From NCBI GenBank assembly GCA_900318345.1, contig ONKD01000011.1:62001-126000 (forward strand): a DNA stretch of 64,000 nt, written 5' to 3'. The position numbers were made by a program, and so were the translations under genes. This stretch comes from an uncultured Prevotellaceae bacterium (GTDB lineage: Bacteria; Bacteroidota; Bacteroidia; Bacteroidales; Muribaculaceae). The notes under the pieces were generated by a model that ran no database searches, was not told the DNA's origin, and worked only from the letters and a program-made list of their open reading frames with translations. Shown here piece by piece: positions 1-9,712 of this stretch; within the stretch, counting starts at the first letter, position 1; each line of letters opens with the position of its first letter.

Positions 1-79
1 TGTCGAGATAGATGAGAGGGCGTCCCTCAATCTGGCGTTGAAGGATGGGATAATCCTCGCGTATCTTGTTAATGTCCAT
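1..79 (-). CDS. sufS: Cysteine desulfurase SufS, N-terminal fragment cut by window edge
   Basis: The minus strand from the ATG at 77-79 reads MDINKIREDYPILQRQIEG and continues into RPLIYLD, which is the usual N-terminus of group II cysteine desulfurases (SufS/CsdA), PLP enzymes that release sulfur from cysteine for Fe-S cluster assembly. Only 26 codons lie inside the window, so no catalytic residue is visible. It starts 50 bp after the sufD stop on the same strand and is therefore probably the last gene of the sufBCDS operon. The assignment rests on the short N-terminal match plus context. Confidence 0.85.
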   Translation of the reverse strand, partial: MDINKIREDYPILQRQIEGRPLIYLD

Positions 80-129
80 TTTATTAGTCGCAGTCACTTG
101 TGGGTAGGTTTCTAGTGTACCTATAACAT

Positions 130-1494
130 CTAGGAGATTTCTTTATTAGCAGGGCGGCAGGCTGCCATACAGCTTGCACAGTTGCTCAACGTGCCGGCAA
201 AGCGTTTCTCGACCAGATAATGCAGTCGGTCCTTGAGGGCATCAAGACGCACACCATCGATGACATCGGCAACAAAGGCCTGCATCAACAGGCGACGGGC
301 CTCACTGCTGCTGATGCCGCGGGTGCGCATGTAAAACAGCGCATCCTCATCAAGCTGTCCCACAGCCGAACCATGCGAGCACATCACGTCATCGGTGTAG
401 ATTTCCAGCTGTGGCTTAGTGTACATCTTTGCCGTTGGAGCGCCACACAGGTTGCGGTTGCCCTGGTAAGCCTCAACGCGCGGGCAGTCGGGCTTTACAA
501 GGATTTTTCCAGCAAAAGCCCCCACAGCATTGCCATCGAGCACATACTTGAACATCTCGTTGCTATGGCAACGTGGAGCATTGTGGCTGATAAACGTGTG
601 ACTGTCCACATGTTGCTCGCCGCTAGCGATGGTCATGCCCAGCAACTGGGTCTCGGCATGTTCCCCGTTGACCTCGACATGGTAATTGTTTCGGGTAAAA
701 CCATTGACGAGGGTGATGCCATCGATAAGGACATTGCTGCCCTCGTGCTGATCGACAAAGACTGACGAGACACGATGGGTTAACGGCGTGCTCTCCTCCA
801 AATCATAAAAATCGATAGTACTGCCTTGCATGGCTACGATCTCAATCACCTGATTGTTCAGGTATCGGTAATCGGGGCTCTGGGTGTGGTCACATGCAAG
901 CAACTTGATGCTGGCGTTCTTACCCACGATAATGAGCAATCGGCGCTGCACCATCATGTCGAGTGCTGCATTGAAGATATTGACCAACTGGATGGGGCGC
1001 TCGGCAACGACGCCGTCGGGGACATAGATGAACAACCCGTCCTGGACGAGCAACGTGTTAAGTGCCACAGTTGGGTCGCTCATGCAGGCAAGTCGACCAT
1101 AATGAGCGTTCATGAGCTCGGGATAATCCACTGCTGCCATGCTGAATGGCTCGACGACCACCTGGCCGATGTTGCGCTCGGCGGTGGCACTGCTATGGAA
1201 AGCGTCATTGCTCGTGTAGTACAAGCAAGTGCTCATGTTGGGCACGTCGCAATGGAAAGTCTCCACAGGGTCGGCATCAAAGGGCAAGCGGTTGACGTTC
1301 ACGCCATAGTCGTGGGCAAACACCTCCTCAAGGTCGGTTGCCTCAAAGTCCTCGCTACCCTTGCGCGGCAATCTGGCTTCCCGCAACTGCTCGCGGGCGG
1401 TATTGCGCAACGTGTTGAGCAAAGCTGGTGACTGCTGCTCGATAAGAGCCCTGCTCTCATCATACAGGTCAATATATTGCTTGAGGGCGTTCAT
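130..1494 (-). CDS. sufD: Fe-S cluster assembly protein SufD
   Basis: This 454-residue protein is of the SufB/SufD beta-helix family. Recognisable family stretches are the C-terminal core with VDSHTFISHNAPRCHSNEMF and the segment around GKILVKP and EAYQGNRNL. SufD pairs with SufB and the ATPase SufC in the cytoplasmic scaffold complex that builds Fe-S clusters. It begins three bases after the sufC stop, so the two are almost certainly translated from one message. It terminates with TAG (130-132), which is useful evidence that TAG is an ordinary stop codon in this genome. Length is normal for the family. Confidence 0.95.
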   Translation of the reverse strand: MNALKQYIDLYDESRALIEQQSPALLNTLRNTAREQLREARLPRKGSEDFEATDLEEVFAHDYGVNVNRLPFDADPVETFHCDVPNMSTCLYYTSNDAFHSSATAERNIGQVVVEPFSMAAVDYPELMNAHYGRLACMSDPTVALNTLLVQDGLFIYVPDGVVAERPIQLVNIFNAALDMMVQRRLLIIVGKNASIKLLACDHTQSPDYRYLNNQVIEIVAMQGSTIDFYDLEESTPLTHRVSSVFVDQHEGSNVLIDGITLVNGFTRNNYHVEVNGEHAETQLLGMTIASGEQHVDSHTFISHNAPRCHSNEMFKYVLDGNAVGAFAGKILVKPDCPRVEAYQGNRNLCGAPTAKMYTKPQLEIYTDDVMCSHGSAVGQLDEDALFYMRTRGISSSEARRLLMQAFVADVIDGVRLDALKDRLHYLVEKRFAGTLSNCASCMAACRPANKEIS

Positions 1495-1497
1495 GGC

Positions 1498-2256
<759 letters not shown>

Positions 2257-2310
2257 ATTTTGTCCTTAGTTTTTAGTCTTTAGTTTTAGTTGCTGACCTT
2301 TCATTATACC

Positions 2311-3771
2311 CTATCCTACTGAGCCCTCGAGCGAGATGCTGAGCAGTTTCTGGGCCTCGACGGCAAATTCCATGGGCAACTTGGCCATTACCTCTTTGGC
2401 ATAACCGTTGACGATGAGGCCGACGGCGTCCTCGGTGGGGATGCCGCGCTGGTTGCAGTAGAAAATCTGATCCTCGTTGATCTTGCTGGTCGTGGCCTCG
2501 TGCTCGACCACCGAGGTGTCGTTACCCACTTCAATGACGGGGAAAGTGTGGGCACCGCTGGTGTCGCTCAGCAGCAGGCTGTCACACTGGGTGAAGTTAC
2601 GGCAGCCGGTAGCCTTGGGCGCAATCTTGACCATACCGCGATAGCTGTTCTGGCTGTGCCCGGCACTGATGCCCTTGCTCACGATGGTGCTGGTGCTGTT
2701 GCGGCCCAGATGAATCATCTTGGTACCGGTATCGGCCTCCTGCCAGTTGTTGGTCAGCGCCACGCTGTAGAACTCGCCCACCGAGTGGTCTCCCTTGAGC
2801 ACACAACTGGGATATTTCCATGTGATGGCACTACCTGTCTCGACCTGGGTCCACGACAACTTGCTGTGGTCGCCGCGGCACAATCCGCGCTTGGTCACCA
2901 GGTTATAGATACCGCCCTTGCCATCCTTGTCGCCAGGATACCAGTTCTGCACTGTGCTGTACTTGACCTCGGCACGATCCTCGACCACGATCTCGACAAT
3001 AGCGGCATGCAACTGGTTCTCGTCACGCATGGGAGCCGTGCACCCCTCCAAATAGGACACATAGGCATCGTCGTCGGCCACGATGAGCGTGCGCTCAAAC
3101 TGGCCCGTCTGCGCCGAATTGATGCGGAAATAGGTGGACAACTCCATGGGGCAACGCACGCCCTTGGGGATGTAGACAAACGAGCCGTCGCTAAACACGG
3201 CCGAATTTAAAGCAGCATAAAAGTTGTCGGTATAAGGCACCACCTTGCCCAGATACTTGCGCACCAGGTCAGGATAATCCTTTACCGCCTCGCTGATAGA
3301 GCAGAAGATGACACCCAGCTCAGCCAATCGGTCACGATAGGTGGTCTTGACGCTCACGCTATCCATGACAGCATCGACAGCCATGCCGCTCAGGCGCAAC
3401 TGCTCCTCAAGAGGAATGCCCAACTTATCAAAAGTCTTTTTCAACTCGGGGTCGATGTCCTCGGCTCCGCCTTTCTTTAACTGGCGCGGCGCAGCATAGT
3501 AGCTGATGGCTTGGTAGTCTATCTCAGGCACATGGACGTGTCCCCACGTGGGAGCCTTGAGCGTCAACCAGTGGTGATAGGCTTTAAGGCGGAACTCCAG
3601 CAGCCACTCGGGCTCGCCCTTGAGTTGCGAAATGCGGCGCACAACATCCTCGTCAAGTCCCTTGGGTATGACGTCAGTTTCGATATCTGTCACAAAGCCG
3701 TATTTATACTCGGCCTGTGCCGCTTGTTTTATGATTTTATTCCCTTTTTCAGGCTTTTCAGTCTCTTTCAT
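2311..3771 (-). CDS. sufB: Fe-S cluster assembly protein SufB
   Basis: SufB is the scaffold subunit that receives sulfur from SufS and holds the nascent Fe-S cluster. This 486-residue protein shows the family hallmarks [33 protein letters not shown] and the C-terminal block [22 protein letters not shown]. The reading frame stays open upstream to 3894, but the ATG at 3771 is preferred. It is preceded by an AAGGGAGG-like ribosome site, the protein then begins with the normal hydrophilic leader, and a TAnnTTTG promoter lies at 3807-3814, inside the extended frame. It is the first gene of the suf operon. Confidence 0.96.
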   Translation of the reverse strand: MKETEKPEKGNKIIKQAAQAEYKYGFVTDIETDVIPKGLDEDVVRRISQLKGEPEWLLEFRLKAYHHWLTLKAPTWGHVHVPEIDYQAISYYAAPRQLKKGGAEDIDPELKKTFDKLGIPLEEQLRLSGMAVDAVMDSVSVKTTYRDRLAELGVIFCSISEAVKDYPDLVRKYLGKVVPYTDNFYAALNSAVFSDGSFVYIPKGVRCPMELSTYFRINSAQTGQFERTLIVADDDAYVSYLEGCTAPMRDENQLHAAIVEIVVEDRAEVKYSTVQNWYPGDKDGKGGIYNLVTKRGLCRGDHSKLSWTQVETGSAITWKYPSCVLKGDHSVGEFYSVALTNNWQEADTGTKMIHLGRNSTSTIVSKGISAGHSQNSYRGMVKIAPKATGCRNFTQCDSLLLSDTSGAHTFPVIEVGNDTSVVEHEATTSKINEDQIFYCNQRGIPTEDAVGLIVNGYAKEVMAKLPMEFAVEAQKLLSISLEGSVG

Positions 3772-3806
3772 CTGTATAATTGTAGCCTCCCTTATTTTTG
3801 GCGGCA

Positions 3807-3840
3807 CAAAGGTACAAATTTTGCGCAAGCTAAACGCAAA
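3807..3840 (-). promoter_or_regulatory. Promoter of the suf operon
   Basis: On the minus strand TACCTTTG (3814-3807) fits the Bacteroidetes -7 box TAnnTTTG. A TTTG at 3840-3837, about 22 bp upstream, is a possible -33 box. The transcript would start some 30 bases before the sufB ATG. Confidence 0.6.
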
Positions 3841-3918
3841 AAGTTCACTTGATTTGGACTTGCATGGCCAAAACACCCCCAAATATTGGTTCAAAGGGCA
3901 AAATCGGCTCTCAAAATG

Positions 3919-6375
3919 CTATTTATTGAGTATGATGTCGATGATATCGCTCACATCGGTGATGTTGACCTCGCCATCGTTATTCACATCAGCATTAATG
4001 GCGCTAGAGCCCATGAGAATGCAATCGATGATGTCGTTCACGTCAGTGATATTGACCTCACCATCGCCATTGACATCACCCTTGACCACCTGCGGCCCAA
4101 GGATGTCAGGATAATGGCAATAGAACGATTTCATGTTCATGACATGGTCGCCTGCCTCACTGTTCTTGTTGATCGAGAACTTGATGCTCTTGATGGTTAT
4201 GGGATAGGTGCCCACATAGCCTGCGCCACCCAAGACATCGAGGTCGAGCAAGATGGTGTGATCCACACCCGTTTCGAAGGTCGAAGCACCATCCTCGGGA
4301 TAGAACTTGAGGTAGTTGGACGTGGTGTTGAAGCGGTTACGCGTATCAATCTGCACATAATCGACAGGAATCGAGGTGTTGAAGGTAATGCCTACAGTGT
4401 CAGGCAGACCATATAGCGTCAAATCCTTACTCAGCTGCAGGTATGGAGCGCGGTTGCTGCTGTAGGTGAAAGTGATATTGCCTGTCGTCTCATCGAGAAC
4501 AATTTCTTTGGCTCCAGCCCCCTTAGTGGTCCATCCTTCCCAACCTTGATAGAGATATTCTTCTGGGCTGATTTCCACAGTCACCTGCCCCGAGCCGCTA
4601 TAAGGACCAACGGCAAATGACATGTTAGTTGTTCCATTGCTCTTTCCTTGCAACACGCCATCGGTAATCGTTGCCACATCGCTATCGTCGATGCTCCAAT
4701 CGAGCAACGCGGGATTGTAGAAATAGGTGTTAGACACCACGGTTGCCGATACCTCAATGGGATAAGGACGGTTGTCAATCAAGATGGAATTCAGCACAAG
4801 TGCCGGCTGGGCATTGATAACATGGACGGGCACGGTAGCGGTCATGCCGTTGAGTTCAGCCGTCAGAGTGCCACGAGCCTCCTGGCCAATGGCGACAAAC
4901 GTGTCGCCCGAAGCCTGTCCAATCGTTTCCTCACACGATAACGTGAATCCCTGGACATCCTCATTCACGAGTTCACCAATCCTGTTATAGCCCAGGACAC
5001 GGGGAGTCACCGATGAATAGGAGGGCACATCCAATCGGAACAGGTCAAAGGCGATGCTTGCCACCTCATGGTCCTCCTCACCGATGGCCTCAACCATCCA
5101 TCCAGTGGCCACACCACGCGGGTTGTTCTCGGTGGTCGTGTTGATGACCTTACCCCGAACCAGCATCTCGGCCGAGCCACCGGCATCCATATTCACGGCC
5201 TCGCTCACGTCAGGGTACATCTGCTGGAGAATCTGCAGTGCATCGGCCGAAGGGCAGCCCCTCGACAGTCCGTAAATGGGACTGGTTGACTTGTCGGCCA
5301 CAAGCAGATACAGGTGCCTACCGTCGGCACTTGAAGCATAGATGGTGCGAGAATAAGGATCGCTGGTGTACTGCATGTTGAAATTCCCCTCGGTAAGGAT
5401 GCCGTTGTGCATGATCACCGTGTTGCCGGTCACCAGGTTTTCAATGCGCGGGTACTGTTCTGCTGCACCATCGTCCAGCGTGCGCCAGCCCGAGGTGAGT
5501 TGTATCACGTCACCCACGGCAAGCGCTGCCATAGCGGACTTATTGGCATCGCCAGTAACAGCAAGGCAAGCGTCATAGGTGCCGAGTTTCTGCCTGTCGG
5601 CATCGGTGACGATTTTAGCCACCTTTAGTGTCATGGGGCCATTGACAGCCCAGTCACTGCCCTCAACAAAGTCGAGATAGTAGTTGTCGGTGTGGTTATT
5701 GCCACGTGTATTGAATTCCACCCAGTCATCCTCAAACGCCCTTGTGCGGGTATAGGCCGGGCCGAACAAGCAAATCTCGCCAGCCACTGCCCGGCGGTTG
5801 ACATTATGATAAATCAACGGCTGAGCCAGTTTATCGGCAGTGATTGTCCCCTCCCACATGAGGTGGCCAAACACAAGGTCCTTATTGGTGGTAATGGAGG
5901 CGACGCCGCTCAGGTAGGGACCTCCTGCCCATTGGTCAGTAGTATTATTGTCATTGACGATTGTCGTGTCGTTGCGCACAACACCGCCCAATGGGAAACC
6001 CATCTCAAAGGAAGTGAACGGGGCACCGTTTCCTGTCACGACCCAAAAGTTAGCATTGCAAGCCACCAAGGGTCGTTTAGTGGGGGTCGTATTGCGCGTC
6101 ACCGCATGAGACAACAATTCAGTGCGTCCCAGCGTACCGTAGCCAAAGGTGGACTCAACACGGTTATTGGGATTGTTCAAATCAACCGCCACTACATAGA
6201 TGTTGAGAGGATACTGTGGGAGACGCACAATCGTGTTGATCATTCCCGGTCCCACTTGACGATGCACCAGTGTGTCGGCACGGTAAGTGCCACCATTAAT
6301 AACAAAACTGGCTCGGACGGGCATCCACACCAGCATGGTGAACAATAATAGAAGTAGAAGTTGGTTTCGTTTCAT
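3919..6375 (-). CDS. Secreted phosphodiester glycosidase (NAGPA-like) with C-terminal dockerin pair
   Basis: This 818-residue protein has an N-terminal signal peptide (MKRNQLLLLLLFTMLVWMP, cleavage near ASF). A phosphodiester glycosidase / NAGPA-type domain follows, marked by PLVACNANFW near residue 100 and NMDAGGSAEMLV near 390. Family members remove terminal sugars from sugar-phosphate diesters. A middle Ig-like region and a beta-sandwich region follow. The last ~55 residues hold two calcium-loop repeats, DVNGDGEVNITDV and DVNNDGEVNITDV, of dockerin type. The frame extends to 6408, but the promoter at 6406-6413 makes the ATG at 6375 the likely start. The substrate is unknown. Confidence 0.85.
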   Translation of the reverse strand: MKRNQLLLLLLFTMLVWMPVRASFVINGGTYRADTLVHRQVGPGMINTIVRLPQYPLNIYVVAVDLNNPNNRVESTFGYGTLGRTELLSHAVTRNTTPTKRPLVACNANFWVVTGNGAPFTSFEMGFPLGGVVRNDTTIVNDNNTTDQWAGGPYLSGVASITTNKDLVFGHLMWEGTITADKLAQPLIYHNVNRRAVAGEICLFGPAYTRTRAFEDDWVEFNTRGNNHTDNYYLDFVEGSDWAVNGPMTLKVAKIVTDADRQKLGTYDACLAVTGDANKSAMAALAVGDVIQLTSGWRTLDDGAAEQYPRIENLVTGNTVIMHNGILTEGNFNMQYTSDPYSRTIYASSADGRHLYLLVADKSTSPIYGLSRGCPSADALQILQQMYPDVSEAVNMDAGGSAEMLVRGKVINTTTENNPRGVATGWMVEAIGEEDHEVASIAFDLFRLDVPSYSSVTPRVLGYNRIGELVNEDVQGFTLSCEETIGQASGDTFVAIGQEARGTLTAELNGMTATVPVHVINAQPALVLNSILIDNRPYPIEVSATVVSNTYFYNPALLDWSIDDSDVATITDGVLQGKSNGTTNMSFAVGPYSGSGQVTVEISPEEYLYQGWEGWTTKGAGAKEIVLDETTGNITFTYSSNRAPYLQLSKDLTLYGLPDTVGITFNTSIPVDYVQIDTRNRFNTTSNYLKFYPEDGASTFETGVDHTILLDLDVLGGAGYVGTYPITIKSIKFSINKNSEAGDHVMNMKSFYCHYPDILGPQVVKGDVNGDGEVNITDVNDIIDCILMGSSAINADVNNDGEVNITDVSDIIDIILNK

Positions 6376-6405
6376 TATTCTGTGATTATTAGGGTGATGA
6401 TGATG

Positions 6406-6436
6406 CAAAGATAACCCTCACTGCCGAGAAATCAAA
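6406..6436 (-). promoter_or_regulatory. Promoter of the phosphodiester glycosidase gene
   Basis: The minus strand has TATCTTTG at 6413-6406 and TTTG at 6436-6433, separated by 19 bp. This is a good match to the Bacteroidetes -33/-7 arrangement. It sits about 30 bp upstream of the chosen ATG. Confidence 0.65.
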
Positions 6437-6499
6437 ATAATGGAACGGTTTTTTGTAATAACAGATTCAAGGGGTGTAATAAAGTCATTGACAGCCCTA

Positions 6500-7573
6500 T
6501 CACTTGCCGACGATGTATTTGCTGAACGGGAATCGGCGAATCAACAGGACCAAAAGCAGACAAATGACAAAAGCCAGCACACCACTCACCAGGCAGTCAA
6601 TCACCCAGTGCACACGGCACAGCCATGGATAAGTCATGGGCCAGACGATGTGCCGCAAGACGATCATCTGTGACAGGTAGATGCCGAAGGTGGCCATGCT
6701 CAAGCGCGGCCACCACGTGGCGGTCCCCGGATGGTTTTTCCTGTCATACTGCTTGGGTGCGAAATGCTGCACCAACGCGAACAGCAAGGCCGCCATGGCT
6801 ACGTTATTGATGCTGATATCGGTTGTCAAGGTGTCGAGATGCTCTTGCCAAGTAATGTGGAAATGCCCCTGTACCAGAAATTCAAACAGCGGCATAATCA
6901 CAATGCCGAAAATGAAAAACAAGCCAAATTTCCAACCATGCTTACGCGTGAATACGGGCAAGCCGTAATGGTGCATGTAGTAACCCAACAGGACGTAGCC
7001 GTAGTAGTTGGAGAACGCCCCGAACATGTTGTCGTGATAATGTGCCGCCTCGATGAACACGCCGTGCTGATAAGGAATGAACGACGAGAGCACCCACAGC
7101 ACCAGCACAATCTCCACGCCGCGCTTGCCGATGGCTGCGATGCACTTGCTCACTAAGGGCAAGGTAAAATAGATGACCAAAAGCACATACACGTACCACA
7201 GAACGCCCTCAACTGGATGGAAGAGGATCGATGTGAGCAACCTGGGTGTGAAACAGTGCAACAAGAACGCACGTTCACACAAGTAAATCAGCGTCCAGAC
7301 TATCAGCGGGAAGAACACCACACGCAGGCGGCGCTTGAAGAACTTTTTTGTAGGCATGGTAACCGGCAGCAGCAGGGCACCGGTAATCATGAAGAACAGG
7401 TTACAATTCACCGCTACCAGCACGGTATAGACCGCACCGGCTACAGATGGCGTGTTATAGTAGATTTCATAGGGCCTGATGGGAGTATGGATCAAGATGA
7501 CCAAAAAGCAGGCAAGGACACGCAGGATGTCCAGATAGGGGATGCGACGTTGCAGTTGTGCCTGGGTCATCAT
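6500..7573 (-). CDS. Acyltransferase 3 family integral membrane protein
   Basis: This 357-residue polytopic membrane protein is of the acyltransferase 3 (OafA/OatA/WecH) superfamily, whose members O- or N-acylate surface carbohydrates. The N-terminal motif RIPYLDILRVLACFLVILIH, with its conserved histidine, and FFMITGALLLP are family signatures. Roughly ten hydrophobic segments can be counted. The frame could begin at a TTG inside ispF, but the ATG at 7573, seven bases after the ispF stop, is the better start (ATG 7570 is also possible). It is probably co-transcribed with ispF. The acceptor sugar cannot be told from sequence. Confidence 0.85.
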   Translation of the reverse strand: MMTQAQLQRRIPYLDILRVLACFLVILIHTPIRPYEIYYNTPSVAGAVYTVLVAVNCNLFFMITGALLLPVTMPTKKFFKRRLRVVFFPLIVWTLIYLCERAFLLHCFTPRLLTSILFHPVEGVLWYVYVLLVIYFTLPLVSKCIAAIGKRGVEIVLVLWVLSSFIPYQHGVFIEAAHYHDNMFGAFSNYYGYVLLGYYMHHYGLPVFTRKHGWKFGLFFIFGIVIMPLFEFLVQGHFHITWQEHLDTLTTDISINNVAMAALLFALVQHFAPKQYDRKNHPGTATWWPRLSMATFGIYLSQMIVLRHIVWPMTYPWLCRVHWVIDCLVSGVLAFVICLLLVLLIRRFPFSKYIVGK

Positions 7574-7580
7574 GGCCAAA

Positions 7581-8060
7581 TCAGTTTTTGGATTCAATCA
7601 GCGCCACAGCGTGGGCAGCGATGCCCTCGCCACGTCCCGTGTAACCCAACCCCTCGGTAGTGGTGGCCTTGATGGAGACCTGACCAGGCTCGCAGTTCAT
7701 GCAGGCAGCGAGTTCGCGTTGCATGGCGGGGATGTGCGGGTTGAGCTTGGGACGCTCGGCACAGATGGTAATGTCACAGTTGCCCAGGCGATAGCCCTGC
7801 TCGTCGAGCAGTCCCATCACGTGGCGCAGCAGCAGGCGGCTGTCAATGCCCTTGTAGCGCGGATCAGTGTCAGGAAAGTGGAAACCGATGTCCCGCAGGG
7901 CAGCAGCACCCAGCAGGGCATCACACAGCGCATGGATGGCGACATCGGCGTCGCTGTGACCCAGCAAGCCTCGCTCCCATGGAATGTTCACGCCGCCTAG
8001 CCACAGGGGTCTTCCCTCGACCAGGCGGTGAACGTCAAATCCTAATCCCACACGCATCAT
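7581..8060 (-). CDS. ispF: 2-C-methyl-D-erythritol 2,4-cyclodiphosphate synthase IspF
   Basis: IspF performs the cyclisation step of the MEP isoprenoid pathway, converting CDP-ME 2-phosphate to MEcPP. The 159-residue protein shows the metal site motif DVHR (Asp9, His11), GHSDADV (His35), and the CDP-binding C-terminal motif KATTTEGLGYTGRGEGI. Length matches the family. It lies 15 bp from the porV stop upstream and is followed at once by the acyltransferase gene, so a porV-ispF-acyltransferase transcript is likely. Confidence 0.97.
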   Translation of the reverse strand: MMRVGLGFDVHRLVEGRPLWLGGVNIPWERGLLGHSDADVAIHALCDALLGAAALRDIGFHFPDTDPRYKGIDSRLLLRHVMGLLDEQGYRLGNCDITICAERPKLNPHIPAMQRELAACMNCEPGQVSIKATTTEGLGYTGRGEGIAAHAVALIESKN

Positions 8061-8075
8061 ATATATCGATAGCGA

Positions 8076-9245
8076 TCAGTCGCGGCCCAACAAACCCTTG
8101 AGGCCATCCATGTCAAATGACAGGGTGAAGCGCAACGTCTGGTCCAAGGGGCTATTCTGGGCCGTTGCGATCATGTAGCTGGCATCAATCCTGATCACGT
8201 TGAGCGAGAAACCGGCACCCATTCCGAAGTACTGGCGGTTACCCGCATACTTGCTCTCGTAGTAGTAGCCGCCGCGCACGAAGAACTGCTGGTTGTAGGC
8301 ATACTCGGCACCTATCGAATAGGTGATGCGCTTGGCGAAGTTGTCGCTGAAGCTGTCAAAGATACCCGAGATGCTGGACTTGTCTTTCCATTCCTGCAGG
8401 GCATCCTCATAGGCCAAATTATCCTCAAAATCCTCCAGACGAGGCTTAGCCGGCACGAGCATCTTGTTGGCATCTAACGAAATCGTCAAGTTGTTAAAGT
8501 CGGCAAGAGGGAAGGTGAAGGCGGTACCAAGCCTGAGGTTAGCAGGCAGATAGGCGGGGTCATTACCACCATTATAGGACACCTTAGAGCCGATATTTGA
8601 CACATTGAAACCAAGCGACCATTGGCACTCGTTGCGCCCAATCACGGGGAAAGTGGTATAATAGCCCGAGAGGTCGGCGGCAAATGCCGAAGCGCTCGAC
8701 GACTCGTTGACATTCATCGTGTTGGCACCCAAATCGCTGAGGATGTAACGCAAGGCGACACCCATCGAGAACTTCTCGCTCAACTTGCGCGAGTAGCCCA
8801 GGTCAACCGACAACTCAAACGGGTTGATTGTTGCCAAGCTGGCTCCCTCACCGTCGGTCATCATCACTTCACCCAGCGAGAAATAGCGCAACGAGGCACT
8901 CACGGCCTGATTGTCGTTGCCGCCAATCTTGTAGTAACCCGACAGGTTGGCCAGGTAGATGTCGTTGACGATCTTGCGCAACCAGGGCGTGTAGGATAGC
9001 GACACACCAGCCTGGCTGTAAGCAAAGGCATACTTTGATGGATTCCAGAACTGTGAATTCACATCGGGCTCGGTAGCAACACCCAGGTCACCCATCGACG
9101 CGCCACGCGCATCGGGAGTGATCGCTAACGAGGTCACACCAGTGGTCACGGGATTGAACTCAGTATTTTTGATGTCATCCTGGGACCAGACCGTCAGGGC
9201 GGTAGCCATCATGGCGATGGCAACTATACATTTTGTCAGTTTCAT
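8076..9245 (-). CDS. porV: Type IX secretion outer membrane protein PorV (LptO)
   Basis: The 389-residue protein has a signal peptide, then the PorV/PorQ hallmark ITPDARGASMGDLGVATEPD and SQFWNPSKYAF, then a predicted FadL-like beta-barrel ending in an aromatic strand (LRFTLSFDM). PorV shuttles type IX cargo from the translocon and binds the PorU sortase at the outer surface. The presence of PorU-type genes at 21908-34203 fits this role. The conserved N-terminal block is close to that of PorV rather than PorQ. A dispersed 250 bp repeat ends about 125 bp upstream of the start. Confidence 0.9.
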   Translation of the reverse strand: MKLTKCIVAIAMMATALTVWSQDDIKNTEFNPVTTGVTSLAITPDARGASMGDLGVATEPDVNSQFWNPSKYAFAYSQAGVSLSYTPWLRKIVNDIYLANLSGYYKIGGNDNQAVSASLRYFSLGEVMMTDGEGASLATINPFELSVDLGYSRKLSEKFSMGVALRYILSDLGANTMNVNESSSASAFAADLSGYYTTFPVIGRNECQWSLGFNVSNIGSKVSYNGGNDPAYLPANLRLGTAFTFPLADFNNLTISLDANKMLVPAKPRLEDFEDNLAYEDALQEWKDKSSISGIFDSFSDNFAKRITYSIGAEYAYNQQFFVRGGYYYESKYAGNRQYFGMGAGFSLNVIRIDASYMIATAQNSPLDQTLRFTLSFDMDGLKGLLGRD

Positions 9246-9371
9246 TTCTAATTTAGAAAAATTGGTTTGTCTTTTAACTAAATAACTACAAAACCTCCCT
9301 TTTATTGTATCACCGCCCCGAAAGATGTAAGATGGCTACTCCACAACATCGTCGCTTTTCATTGAAAACAA

Positions 9372-9626
9372 CTGATAATTCTGAGGGCTGGCGCACTTGG
9401 GGTTTCGGAAGACAAGAAATACAAGAATAACAAACTTTTATTATAACAAAAACATGTATTATGTTGATTATCACTAATTTATAATATAGCAAATAGCGAT
9501 AATAAGTTCAATTAGCGCCATTCGCATTTAAAACATTATTCACGTGAATTGTCGTGAATTAATCATATAATTAATGAATAATTCATGATAATTACATGTG
9601 AAAAAGAATGCCCGCAGCGCGAGCAG
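9372..9626. repeat. Dispersed ~255 bp intergenic repeat, copy R1
   Basis: This segment, from ctgataattctgaggg to cccgcagcgcgagcag, is nearly identical to 11562-11828. It contains the palindrome TTCACGTGAA followed by an A/T-rich run with several ATTAAT and TAATTCATG units. It lies about 125 bp upstream of porV. No coding capacity is evident, and the 60-codon frame on the minus strand here looks fortuitous. The rest of the gene-free stretch 9246-9712 holds only AT-rich sequence and a TAACTGTTAAC-type short repeat near 9685-9714. Confidence 0.85.
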
Positions 9627-9712
9627 TTTAGAGTTTAGTGGAGCATCCGCACTCCGAAAAAAAAACGGGAATGCGGATGCCAAACTGTTAACTATTAACT
9701 GTTCACTGTTAA

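Noticed and set aside
4900..5800. Further small frames on the plus strand inside the phosphodiester glycosidase gene
   Set aside because: They lie antisense to a protein with signal peptide, catalytic-domain motifs and dockerin pair, and have no promoter.
9310..9492. A 60-codon frame on the minus strand in the repeat region
   Set aside because: It has no start context, no known domain, and overlaps the dispersed repeat whose other copy does not keep the frame.
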